Positions 1-7,567 of a DNA stretch of 35,372 nucleotides are shown here, one piece after another. Below the pieces are notes generated by a model, which had not been told where the DNA came from, ran no database searches, and saw nothing but the letters and a program-made list of their open reading frames with translations. The first letter of the stretch is position 1; every line of letters starts with the position of its first letter. The stretch comes from a virus, in IMG/VR virus record IMGVR_UViG_3300046331_000020, positions 1-35,372 of that record. The stretch is one strand, 5' to 3'. A program made the position numbers and the translations under genes.

Positions 1-2108
1 ATAAAGTTGATAGAACGGTTTGGCTTAACGAAGATGTCAGCAACAAAGTTATTAGAGTCAATTACTTGACCAGTGTTGTTAGACTCATCGCACTTAACAG
101 CGAACTCTGTAATACCACGACGACCTTGAATGTCACGTAGGAATGGCTCGATCAAATTCTTGAACTGAGCACGAGTAAACGGATCATTGAATTCGAACAA
201 TTGATATTTAGCAGCAGTAGCGATAGCTTTTTCCATAACAATGAACAAGCGACGAACGTTGATACGATCAAACGCAGATGGCTTAGCCAACAATGTCTTG
301 TCACCGAATAGAACAGTACCTTCTCCTGGGAATGTCACAACTGGGTTCACGCCAGCTTTGTACAATACGTCACGGTCTACTTTAGTTGGGTTCAATGCCA
401 ACTTAACAACGTTCTTGATTTGACCACGGTTTAGACCAGATGGAGAGAACCATGGATCGTTAGTGTAGTCAGTGCGTGCACATAGACCAGCAGTATCACC
501 GTTCAATGGAATCCAACGATACTTGTCGTTGTAACGATCGTATTGGTACTTGTAGCCAGAGTCAAGAACAGCGTAAGAAGTGCTTGGAAGAGCATTACGG
601 TAAGCAACCATAAGGTCAGTAGCAGCAGAACCAGTACCGATGATTGGTTCACCAGTAGTAACGTTCTGAGCAGAAGCGAATACAACGCAGTCTAAACGAA
701 CTTCAGCAACGTTGCTGATAACATAGTTAACAACAGTAGGAGAAGCCTTACCTGTTGCAATTAGAGAGATGTCATATTGTGCATCATCAGCAAATAAAGA
801 GTATGCAGTTTGCAGTTGACCATCAGTAGCAGTAAGGTTATCTACACCACCAGATAGTGAACGAGTAATAGCAGTACCGAGAGTAGTGAATGCTTTGTTA
901 GCAGAAGCCACACCCCAGTCAGAATTACCAGTATGATCCATCCAGTAAATATATTGAGAACCAGTATTGATAGCGTCTTTATAGTAATTGTTCGTACCAT
1001 CAGATTTCTTAACATCAGATGCTTTAGAAACAAACGCAAACTTTTCTAGAACAGTACCTGGGATACCAGTCCACAATCCATCTTTATCAACCACAACTAC
1101 ATGTAGTTCATCATTAGATCCGCCTACATTAGAAGCGTGTGTTGATGTGGATGGAGCAGAATCAAAGCTGTCTTTGTATGACCAAGACGTAAAAGATGTT
1201 GAATCTGCCATAGAAACTAGCAAAGAGTTTCCTAGAGAACCTGGATAGCGTGCTGCCCATTCACCAGTAACACCTTCACCATTAGCAAAAGACATTAAGT
1301 AATCATTAGTGTTGTTGATTTTTACACCACCAACAGTAACAACGCCAGAATATACAGCTGTAGTTCCAGAAGATGGAGGAGCAATAGTAATAGATGGAGC
1401 ACTAGAATAACCAGTACCAGCATTAGTGATTGTTAGACCAACAATAGTAGAACTAGAAATAGTCACTGTACCAGTAGCAAAACCATTACCACCTCCAACA
1501 GTAACTGTTGGTATAGAAGTGTATCCTGTACCAGCAGTAACAATAACGATATTGGTAATAGAACCACCAGAAACCTCAACTGTAGCAGTTGGTTGTGTGC
1601 CACCAGGAATTTGTGGGGCACTGAATGACACAATAGAACCTGAAGTGTATCCAGAACCACCTTGAGAAACTGTGACACTAGTAACACCACCACCAGACAA
1701 ACGGGCAGTAGCAGTAGCTTGAATACCTGATACATCATTAGGAGCACTAATAGAAACTACTGGAACAGAAGTATATCCAGAACCAACGTTAACTTGAGTA
1801 ACACCAGTAAGTGTTCCAGTTTGAATTGCAACAGCGTTGCGTTGAGTGCCAGTGTCAGCACGGCTGATTAATAGGCTATTTGTATAAGACAGGAAGTTCG
1901 CTGCAGTAAAGAAAGACTGTGCATTAGCGTCTTGTGGCTTACCGAAGATACGAACTAATTCGTTCTCGGAAGTAACAGATGTAGGAGCCAAAACTGGACC
2001 CCATGCAAACGCACCAGCAAAAGCTCCACGTGAGCTAGACACGGCTGGAACGATTGATGAAAAATCTTTTTCTACGACTGCAACGCCTGGAGATAATTGG
2101 AAAGGCAT
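1..2108 (-). CDS. gp18: Tail sheath protein gp18 (C-terminus cut by window edge)
   Basis: Contractile tail sheath subunit, which stacks around the tail tube and drives DNA injection. The frame is open from an ATG at 2108, preceded by a strong AAGGAG site, to base 1, giving about 702 residues; T4 gp18 has 659. The N-terminus MPFQLSPGVAVVEKDFSS, the FAWGP segment near residue 35 and the FGKPQ and NFLSYTN segments fit the sheath family. Near the left edge VIDSNNFVADIF and KPNRSINF match the conserved C-terminal region, so only about 20-30 residues should be missing. Residues about 104-247 are four roughly 40-residue repeats with G-[ST]-G-Y-[TS]-S cores, placed where T4 gp18 has its protruding surface domains. 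The gene follows gp17 after an 80-base gap that holds a late promoter. Family assignment is strong. Confidence 0.95.
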   Translation of the reverse strand, partial: MPFQLSPGVAVVEKDFSSIVPAVSSSRGAFAGAFAWGPVLAPTSVTSENELVRIFGKPQDANAQSFFTAANFLSYTNSLLISRADTGTQRNAVAIQTGTLTGVTQVNVGSGYTSVPVVSISAPNDVSGIQATATARLSGGGVTSVTVSQGGSGYTSGSIVSFSAPQIPGGTQPTATVEVSGGSITNIVIVTAGTGYTSIPTVTVGGGNGFATGTVTISSSTIVGLTITNAGTGYSSAPSITIAPPSSGTTAVYSGVVTVGGVKINNTNDYLMSFANGEGVTGEWAARYPGSLGNSLLVSMADSTSFTSWSYKDSFDSAPSTSTHASNVGGSNDELHVVVVDKDGLWTGIPGTVLEKFAFVSKASDVKKSDGTNNYYKDAINTGSQYIYWMDHTGNSDWGVASANKAFTTLGTAITRSLSGGVDNLTATDGQLQTAYSLFADDAQYDISLIATGKASPTVVNYVISNVAEVRLDCVVFASAQNVTTGEPIIGTGSAATDLMVAYRNALPSTSYAVLDSGYKYQYDRYNDKYRWIPLNGDTAGLCARTDYTNDPWFSPSGLNRGQIKNVVKLALNPTKVDRDVLYKAGVNPVVTFPGEGTVLFGDKTLLAKPSAFDRINVRRLFIVMEKAIATAAKYQLFEFNDPFTRAQFKNLIEPFLRDIQGRRGITEFAVKCDESNNTGQVIDSNNFVADIFVKPNRSINF
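1368..1799 (-). repeat. Four glycine/tyrosine beta repeats inside gp18
   Basis: Codons about 104-247 of the sheath gene encode four units of roughly 40 residues with cores GSGYTS, GSGYTS, GTGYTS and GTGYSS. Each is followed by a P-x-V-x-[IV] strand and a glycine-rich turn. The same unit type occurs in gp14, gp8 and weakly in the gp7-position protein. The location suggests outward-facing sheath decoration; that is inference from the T4 sheath layout. Confidence 0.8.
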
Positions 2109-2137
2109 TGTAATTCTCCTTGTTAATAAGTTTACTT

Positions 2138-2157
2138 TAGACAGAAAATCGTGTCTA
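2138..2157 (-). other. Stem-loop in the gp18 leader
   Basis: On the minus strand TAGACA and TGTCTA form a six-pair stem with an eight-base loop, starting five bases after the late promoter box at 2163-2169. With the usual T4 late start point the hairpin would sit at the very 5' end of the gp18 mRNA. An mRNA-stabilising role is inference. Confidence 0.5.
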
Positions 2158-2162
2158 CATTT

Positions 2163-2169
2163 TATTTAG
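2163..2169 (-). promoter_or_regulatory. T4-type late promoter box for gp18
   Basis: CTAAATA on the minus strand in the 80-base gap between gp17 and gp18, 55 bases before the gp18 start. It resembles the T4 late box TATAAATA. Its intergenic position ahead of a very highly expressed gene supports it. Confidence 0.65.
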
Positions 2170-2187
2170 TTTTTACAAGTTTTCAAC

Positions 2188-3768
2188 TCAGAAATTCAAT
2201 GGCTCGGCATCGCCGTCTCCATTATCATAGAATCCGAATGGCGTCAGTTCCTCTTCGATAGCTTGCATCTGTTTCTTATACATAATCTCTCGGAGGTTTA
2301 CATTATTTAGCTCTTTAAAATACGGGTTAGTTGTAAGCCAACCAAAGAGAACCAAAGGCATTACCAAGTCATCGTGATAACCTTCGTCTGCTGCATATGA
2401 ACCCTTAACCTCAATGAAAGTAGAGATCTCGGAGATCGTATCGGCATCGTTGACAATCAGCTTATTTTCTTCGACCATAGCTTTGAAGTTTTGACATCCA
2501 ATGCGTTTGACCTTTTTATCAGTGTTAACACCCAGCTGAGTTTTACCTCCACCGAAGCCACCACCGATAACTTGACCATTTGTGTGTCGGTTCACCATTA
2601 AAATGTTCTCATATTCGAGTTCACTATAAAGGATGTGCGCAACCTGTTCACTAATGTTCGTTTCAATTAAGATATAAGCCTCGTTGTATTCCTTACCAAT
2701 CTTGTATAAAACGTTAGGATACAACAGTGGGCTAATCTCGTTATTTCTGTACTTACCAACAATACGGTAAGGCACTTCTGTGATGTCGATAATTTGGAAG
2801 GCAGAGTGGTCTCCACCAACACCCTTAGCAACGTCAGCAATAATACAATATGTGTGCCCAGCAGATGGACGTACATAAATGTCTAGACCATCTTTCTGAT
2901 AGATGATTGGGTCTACAGACATCTTAGCAATAATATCGGCAGTAACCAATGTTAAGCTAGAACCCAAGAACTTACATGCAACCTCTTGGTTGTATTTGAG
3001 TTCTCCGAGCATCATCTTTTGCTCTAGCGCCCACTTTTCATCACGACCTGGAATTTCCCAGTAAGGGATGAATAGAGGGACGAATCCATTACGACCCTTC
3101 TCAGCGTCATTCCAGAATTTCCAGAAGTGATTGTAGCCGAGTGGAGTAGAAGATAGTAGAATCTTTGTTGTTTGACCCGCAGAAATAGTGGGGTAAACAG
3201 AAGTGAAGAACTGTTCAGCAACAGTATTTGGAATAATTGCAGCTTCGTCAACATACAATAAGTTAACAGACTTACCACGAATACCAGAGGCAGATGTCGC
3301 TGCAGTGAATACCTTAGAACCGTTTTCTAGTTCAATATCACCCTTGTTCCAAGTAGTAACACCTTGCTGTAGCCACAGTGGAAGAGCCTCATACATAGTT
3401 TGATAACGATCCAAAACTTCACGAGCAGCAGTGGCTTTGTTAGCCAAAATGGCTACGTTCTTGTTTGCTTGGAATAGAGTATACCAAAGGATGTAGGCAG
3501 CAGATGTAGTAGTCTTGCCTTGCTGACGACCTTCCATAAGAATAACACGACGGTTATTATGGATGATATTTATTTTGTTTTTCTGACAATCATATAAGGC
3601 GAACTTAATCAAACCATGATCTAGAGAAACGATGTAACAGTAATTTTCAATAAAGTAGATAGGGTCTTGGGAGCACTTCATATACTCCTGAACTTGTTCA
3701 GATGTATAGTTTACCTGAACTCCAGCTGCCTTTAAGTTACCATTTGAATTATAATTTTCTGATGCCAT
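2188..3768 (-). CDS. gp17: Terminase large subunit gp17 (packaging ATPase and nuclease)
   Basis: Motor that pumps DNA into the prohead and cuts the concatemer. The 526-residue product carries a Walker A motif EGRQQGKTT at 79-87, Walker B LLYVDE at 170-175 and the coupling motif SSTP at 206-209. The C-terminal RNase-H-like nuclease shows D312 in IIADVAKG, E369 in ILIETN and D466/D467 in YHDDLVM, the expected acidic triad. T4 gp17 is longer (610 aa). The start overlaps the gp15 stop as TAATG, so the two are translationally coupled. No small terminase gene (gp16) lies between gp15 and gp17 as in T4. All key catalytic residues are present. Confidence 0.97.
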   Translation of the reverse strand: MASENYNSNGNLKAAGVQVNYTSEQVQEYMKCSQDPIYFIENYCYIVSLDHGLIKFALYDCQKNKINIIHNNRRVILMEGRQQGKTTTSAAYILWYTLFQANKNVAILANKATAAREVLDRYQTMYEALPLWLQQGVTTWNKGDIELENGSKVFTAATSASGIRGKSVNLLYVDEAAIIPNTVAEQFFTSVYPTISAGQTTKILLSSTPLGYNHFWKFWNDAEKGRNGFVPLFIPYWEIPGRDEKWALEQKMMLGELKYNQEVACKFLGSSLTLVTADIIAKMSVDPIIYQKDGLDIYVRPSAGHTYCIIADVAKGVGGDHSAFQIIDITEVPYRIVGKYRNNEISPLLYPNVLYKIGKEYNEAYILIETNISEQVAHILYSELEYENILMVNRHTNGQVIGGGFGGGKTQLGVNTDKKVKRIGCQNFKAMVEENKLIVNDADTISEISTFIEVKGSYAADEGYHDDLVMPLVLFGWLTTNPYFKELNNVNLREIMYKKQMQAIEEELTPFGFYDNGDGDAEPLNF

Positions 3769-4511
3769 TAAAAGTTGTTCAGCCAGTCTTCACTGGATAC
3801 TGTTGATGTAGTAGTGTCGCCTTCAGCCACAAATGACTGATTAGGATTACTAAAATTTTCATTGTTACCGAGATTAGCATTAACTTGAGTAATAACATTT
3901 TTGTCAGTGACTGCGCCATATAGATTTAACTTCATCTGGAAGTTTAACGTATGTGTCACAAAACGACGGTCTTGAAAAGAACCATCATAATTATCTTCTA
4001 CCTGTACGCTATTTAGAATGATTGGAGTATCAGATTGGATACCCATATCTGGAATAGCATTTATCGTTAGGGTATACTCTGGAGTAAACGTTGGAAGAAT
4101 TTGCTCAAGAATTTGAAGACCATCTTCTTGCGTTTTTGTTAAAATGTACAATGACATATCTAACGTGTATGGAACTGGAGTGTAGACAGCTTGTTGATTT
4201 GTACCAGTGCCAGATCTAACTTGCTGCATACGATTAACTTTACGTGAAGAATCGTAATTATAACCAGTAATCTCAAAAGACATTCTGGGGAGAGTAGTAT
4301 AGGTATTGTTTTCTAGATTCGGATCAGAGTCTAAACGTACGATCCACTTTTCTTTTGGTGCGTAAGCTAGAGGAATTTGTAATCGCTGGGCTGTAGTACC
4401 ATTAACTGAGTCGCCAACTTTACGATCGATATAGATGTCACTGAATAGTCGCCCGAATGCTACAATGCTTTTGCGGATGATGCCGTGATAGAAGATATTT
4501 CCGTTAAGCAT
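3768..4511 (-). CDS. gp15: Tail sheath stabiliser/completion protein gp15
   Basis: Terminator that caps the top of the tail and joins it to the neck. The 247-residue product opens with NIFYHGIIRKSIVAFG and then LFSDIYIDR, followed by a PLAYAPKEKW segment, all typical of T4-like gp15 (272 aa in T4). It sits between gp14 and gp17 in the T4 order. It is coupled on both sides by one-base TAATG overlaps with the gp14 stop and the gp17 start. No signal peptide or membrane segment is seen. Assignment rests on sequence resemblance plus gene order. Confidence 0.9.
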   Translation of the reverse strand: MLNGNIFYHGIIRKSIVAFGRLFSDIYIDRKVGDSVNGTTAQRLQIPLAYAPKEKWIVRLDSDPNLENNTYTTLPRMSFEITGYNYDSSRKVNRMQQVRSGTGTNQQAVYTPVPYTLDMSLYILTKTQEDGLQILEQILPTFTPEYTLTINAIPDMGIQSDTPIILNSVQVEDNYDGSFQDRRFVTHTLNFQMKLNLYGAVTDKNVITQVNANLGNNENFSNPNQSFVAEGDTTTSTVSSEDWLNNF

Positions 4512-5410
4512 TATTTAATCTCACCGAATGGGTTAGCTTCATCGAAGTTGATGATAGAAGATGCTTCTTCTTTGAACTTATTGTTGTCGCCATATGAATC
4601 TGATTTATCAATATTGATTTCGATCTCACATGTAGCATTTGCACCAATACCATCACCTATGATACTTAGTATAGGTGCTGTTTGATATGCAGTACCACTA
4701 TTTTCTATAGCGATAGAAGTTATTCTACCTGCTTCAATAACTGGTGTTAACACGGCACCGAAACCAGCAGAACTAACAATTGATACTGTAGCGTGTGTAT
4801 ATCCAGAACCATTGTTAGTCATTGTAACTTTACTGATGCCACCGTTTGGATTTCGTGTGGTATTTGTATTAAATGTCTTCAATGTCTCAAACGTATCAAT
4901 GGCAGAGATTCCTGTGTCGATAGTTTCAGAAGCATACTGGAATAACTCAACTTGCAGTTTGTAAACATATAATTTACCTAACTGATAGAAAGGATCTTGG
5001 TGTTGGACAAACTTGATCTCAAATAATCCCTTTGATAGTGGGAAATAAATTAGATCACCCTCATTTGGACGATTGGGTAACTGAGTCACGCCATAACGAC
5101 CAATGAATTGATCCCATCGACGACGAGCAACAACTAGAGTTGCAGATTGTTCTACCATGAGACCAAACTTTTGGATAAATGCTCCCTGTCCACCGAAAGA
5201 ATCTACATTCTCAAAGTACATCTCAATTGGAAACGCTGACTTAAATTCACTTAGACGGTCTTCTCCAAGGATGTTATCTTTTGAAACTAATGTTCTTGGA
5301 ATGTACATAACCTCATTGCCATACATGCGCAATGATTCGATGATTAGATCTTCTACAAGATACTGCTCATTACGAGTACCGTGTGTGAAATAAACATTAG
5401 TTGTTGACAT
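4511..5410 (-). CDS. gp14: Neck protein gp14 with inserted beta repeats
   Basis: Head-completion/neck protein that joins the portal side of the head to the tail. The 299-residue product begins MSTTNVYFTHGTRNEQYLVE and contains RMYGNEVMYIPRTLV and a YPF-type FPIEMYFENVD stretch characteristic of gp14. T4 gp14 has 256 residues. The extra length is a glycine-rich segment at about 190-266 with NGSGYTHATVSIV and NSGTAYQTAPILSI units, the same kind of repeat as in gp18 and gp8. The acidic C-terminus ends FDEANPFGEIK. It starts one base after the gp13 stop and overlaps gp15 by one base. Confidence 0.92.
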   Translation of the reverse strand: MSTTNVYFTHGTRNEQYLVEDLIIESLRMYGNEVMYIPRTLVSKDNILGEDRLSEFKSAFPIEMYFENVDSFGGQGAFIQKFGLMVEQSATLVVARRRWDQFIGRYGVTQLPNRPNEGDLIYFPLSKGLFEIKFVQHQDPFYQLGKLYVYKLQVELFQYASETIDTGISAIDTFETLKTFNTNTTRNPNGGISKVTMTNNGSGYTHATVSIVSSAGFGAVLTPVIEAGRITSIAIENSGTAYQTAPILSIIGDGIGANATCEIEINIDKSDSYGDNNKFKEEASSIINFDEANPFGEIK

Positions 5411-5411
5411 C

Positions 5412-6368
5412 TTAGCCCATCATAAAGTTAAGTGGCGCAGACTTGTTTTGCAAGTCATCTTCTAAGACAGCAATCTCTTGAGTGGCTTCTAGGTATAACT
5501 TATCACCATCTAGCGTAACACCACCTGGAAGTTGAATGCCAGTAAATTTCTTAATATTGATTGCCCACTGTTTCTTGAACTGCGCAGTTACATAACGCTT
5601 TAGCCATTGCTCGTTCCAAATTTTAGACCACTGAGTTGGATCCATTGCACGATAGCATTTGATAATAACGTAGTCACCGAACGCAACATCAGACTGCCAG
5701 TTGATATCAAGATACATACGATCTTGCAATCTATTAAAACGGAAATTATTTTTACCGTTAAGAGTCCAGTCTAGTAAGTCTAGATGCTGCATAACAGTAG
5801 TATAGTAAATGATAGATGTAGATGTTAAATCATACAAGTCATTTAAACGTAATTGATATTGTAAGTCGAAGATGTTCTTAGAAGAAGATGCTTGACCAAT
5901 AGACAGAACATCTGTGATACCATAAACATAGTCTGGAATATTGATGTAACGGTTATCATACTCACGTGGAGTAATAGAAACAGTAGTAGCTGTTACAGTA
6001 GTGCCTTGAATAGCTTCACCATTGATGAATGTTCCAACAATATTCTTAACAAGCAATAAATTGCCAGCAGACATACGCTGAGATTCACGAGTTACTGTAG
6101 CTTTAGCTCCAGAAGTCGCTCCTGTAATGTGTTCTTCTAATACAAAATCTTGAGCGTTATTGGAAGATAGAACGATCTCAGATGCACGAATTTGTTGCTT
6201 TAGATAAATCTCTTCAATACCATCATAGTGGTATAGACGCCAGTAGTCTAAGCATTCGTCAATGCGGTCTTCTAGTTGATCATCGTCAACGTTAATCTCT
6301 AATACTGGAGCACCAAGTGCTCTTAGACAGTATTGTTTTAGACCTTCTCTAGATGTTGGGATAGCCAT
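5412..6368 (-). CDS. gp13: Neck protein gp13 with inserted module
   Basis: Head-completion/neck protein acting with gp14. The 318-residue product starts MAIPTSREGLKQYCLRALG and continues with EINVDDDQLEDRIDECLDYW and a YHYDG motif, the hallmark N-terminus of T4-like gp13 (309 aa in T4). Residues about 81-131 (ITGATSGAKATVT to GTFINGEAIQG) look like an inserted small beta module that also appears in the 2083-aa virion protein. The rest, including the WSKIWNEQW and AQFKKQWAINIKKF segments, fits the family. It starts two bases after the 389-aa fibre gene and is followed by gp14 one base on. Confidence 0.92.
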   Translation of the reverse strand: MAIPTSREGLKQYCLRALGAPVLEINVDDDQLEDRIDECLDYWRLYHYDGIEEIYLKQQIRASEIVLSSNNAQDFVLEEHITGATSGAKATVTRESQRMSAGNLLLVKNIVGTFINGEAIQGTTVTATTVSITPREYDNRYINIPDYVYGITDVLSIGQASSSKNIFDLQYQLRLNDLYDLTSTSIIYYTTVMQHLDLLDWTLNGKNNFRFNRLQDRMYLDINWQSDVAFGDYVIIKCYRAMDPTQWSKIWNEQWLKRYVTAQFKKQWAINIKKFTGIQLPGGVTLDGDKLYLEATQEIAVLEDDLQNKSAPLNFMMG

Positions 6369-6370
6369 TT

Positions 6371-7540
6371 TTATACCTTGAATAGAGTCGCTTGACCTTT
6401 AATCGCAGCAGTTCCAGAAGAACACGTTGCGAAAATAGTTAAAGTTCCAGAAGAAATAGAACCAGAGAAAGTAGTGTTACTGTTTGCGCTTTGCATTTCA
6501 GTTGCTACTGTATAGTTTTCATTAAATGTTACTGTAGTACCATCATGCATAAACAACATTTCCATAATCCTGTATGCACTACCATTTGTGACAGAAAAAA
6601 TCACTTTGCCAGAACGGTAAGTAGCAGATGGTATAGCTAATATTGCAGTTGGCGATGTACCAGAAGTAGAAACAGTCAACCCTCTTGTTGTCATTATATG
6701 ATCGTCAGTTTGCCATCCAGTCGCAGCCCCCCAAACGATAGTCTTATCAGTAGCACCCTTTAGGGTAATACCGCCACCTTCAGCAGTAGTATCGGTTGGG
6801 CTAGCCACATCACCAATAATAACGTTCTTGTCTTCAACGACTAAGTTGACTGTATTGATGTTTGTAGTAGTACCGTTGACAGTCAAGTTACCATTAACAG
6901 TAAGGTCTACAGTTGTTACTGATGTTAATCCAGCAAGATTAGTAGAAGCACTACCCAGAGAAATAACTGTAGTGCCAATTGTAACGTCGGCAGTTGCCCA
7001 TGTAGGAGCATAACCTGCACCAGCAGATTTCAAGAATGTTCCAGAAGCACCAGCTGTAATGAATGTAGATAAACCAGTATCAGCCTGAATAATCAACTGT
7101 CCAGCAGAACCACCAGCAATGTTTGTTGCTGTTGCAGCCAGATTAGATGTACCAGCAGAAATTGTAGAAGCAGAAACCCAAGTCGGAGCACCAGTACCAC
7201 CAGATACTAACAACTGACCAGATGTACCAGCAGAAGAAAGAGATAATCCACCAGAAGTAGAATAAGCAACAGCACCTGCCACTGCAGATAGTGAAGATCC
7301 TGTACCACCGTAAGCTAATGCTACAGCGTTACCTTGCCAAGCAGAACCAGTACTGAATGTTTTGTTTAGAGCAGTCTGTGCAGAAACGTTATTAATCATG
7401 ATGGCACCACCACCAGCGGTAGTACCATCATGTAGACGAATTGTTTTAAGATCGGTGTCAACAGAAATTTCACCAATAGCGCCTGTAAACGCATTGTTCT
7501 GTGTTGTTGTACCTCTTCTAAATTGTACTTGTGTTGACAT
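6371..7540 (-). CDS. Tail fibre-like protein with Mtd-type N-terminal domain
   Basis: Predicted fibre or virion adhesion protein, 389 residues. Residues 1-45 (VQFRRGTTTQNNAFTGAIGE, then LKTIRLHDGTT) form the short attachment domain found at the N-terminus of many phage fibres and of the Bordetella phage tropism determinant. The middle is low-complexity Gly/Ser/Thr/Ala beta repeats including AYGGTGSS and LTVNGNLTVNGTTTNINT. The C-terminal 110 residues (from about TGWQTDDHIMTTRG) are less repetitive and could be a globular head. A late promoter box overlaps the upstream stop codon and a GAGG site precedes the start. The exact fibre type (gp12-like or whisker-like) cannot be told. Confidence 0.75.
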   Translation of the reverse strand: MSTQVQFRRGTTTQNNAFTGAIGEISVDTDLKTIRLHDGTTAGGGAIMINNVSAQTALNKTFSTGSAWQGNAVALAYGGTGSSLSAVAGAVAYSTSGGLSLSSAGTSGQLLVSGGTGAPTWVSASTISAGTSNLAATATNIAGGSAGQLIIQADTGLSTFITAGASGTFLKSAGAGYAPTWATADVTIGTTVISLGSASTNLAGLTSVTTVDLTVNGNLTVNGTTTNINTVNLVVEDKNVIIGDVASPTDTTAEGGGITLKGATDKTIVWGAATGWQTDDHIMTTRGLTVSTSGTSPTAILAIPSATYRSGKVIFSVTNGSAYRIMEMLFMHDGTTVTFNENYTVATEMQSANSNTTFSGSISSGTLTIFATCSSGTAAIKGQATLFKV

Positions 7541-7560
7541 AGTTTTCCTCTAATTCGATA

Positions 7561-7567
7561 TATTTAG
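7561..7567 (-). promoter_or_regulatory. T4-type late promoter box
   Basis: CTAAATA on the minus strand overlapping the stop codon of the 960-aa gene and 20 bases before the 389-aa fibre start. It would give a very short leader ending in a GAGG ribosome site. The match is to the late box only; there is no upstream element to check. Confidence 0.45.

Noticed and set aside
988-1665. Plus-strand open frames over the sheath gene and many similar ones across the window
   Set aside because: They lie opposite conserved minus-strand genes, have skewed Pro/Val/Thr or Asn/Arg/Cys compositions caused by reading repeats backwards, and lack ribosome sites.
7281-7564. tRNA or other small structured RNA in the intergenic gaps
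   Set aside because: All gaps are under about 80 bases and contain only promoter boxes, hairpins and ribosome sites; no cloverleaf can be drawn.
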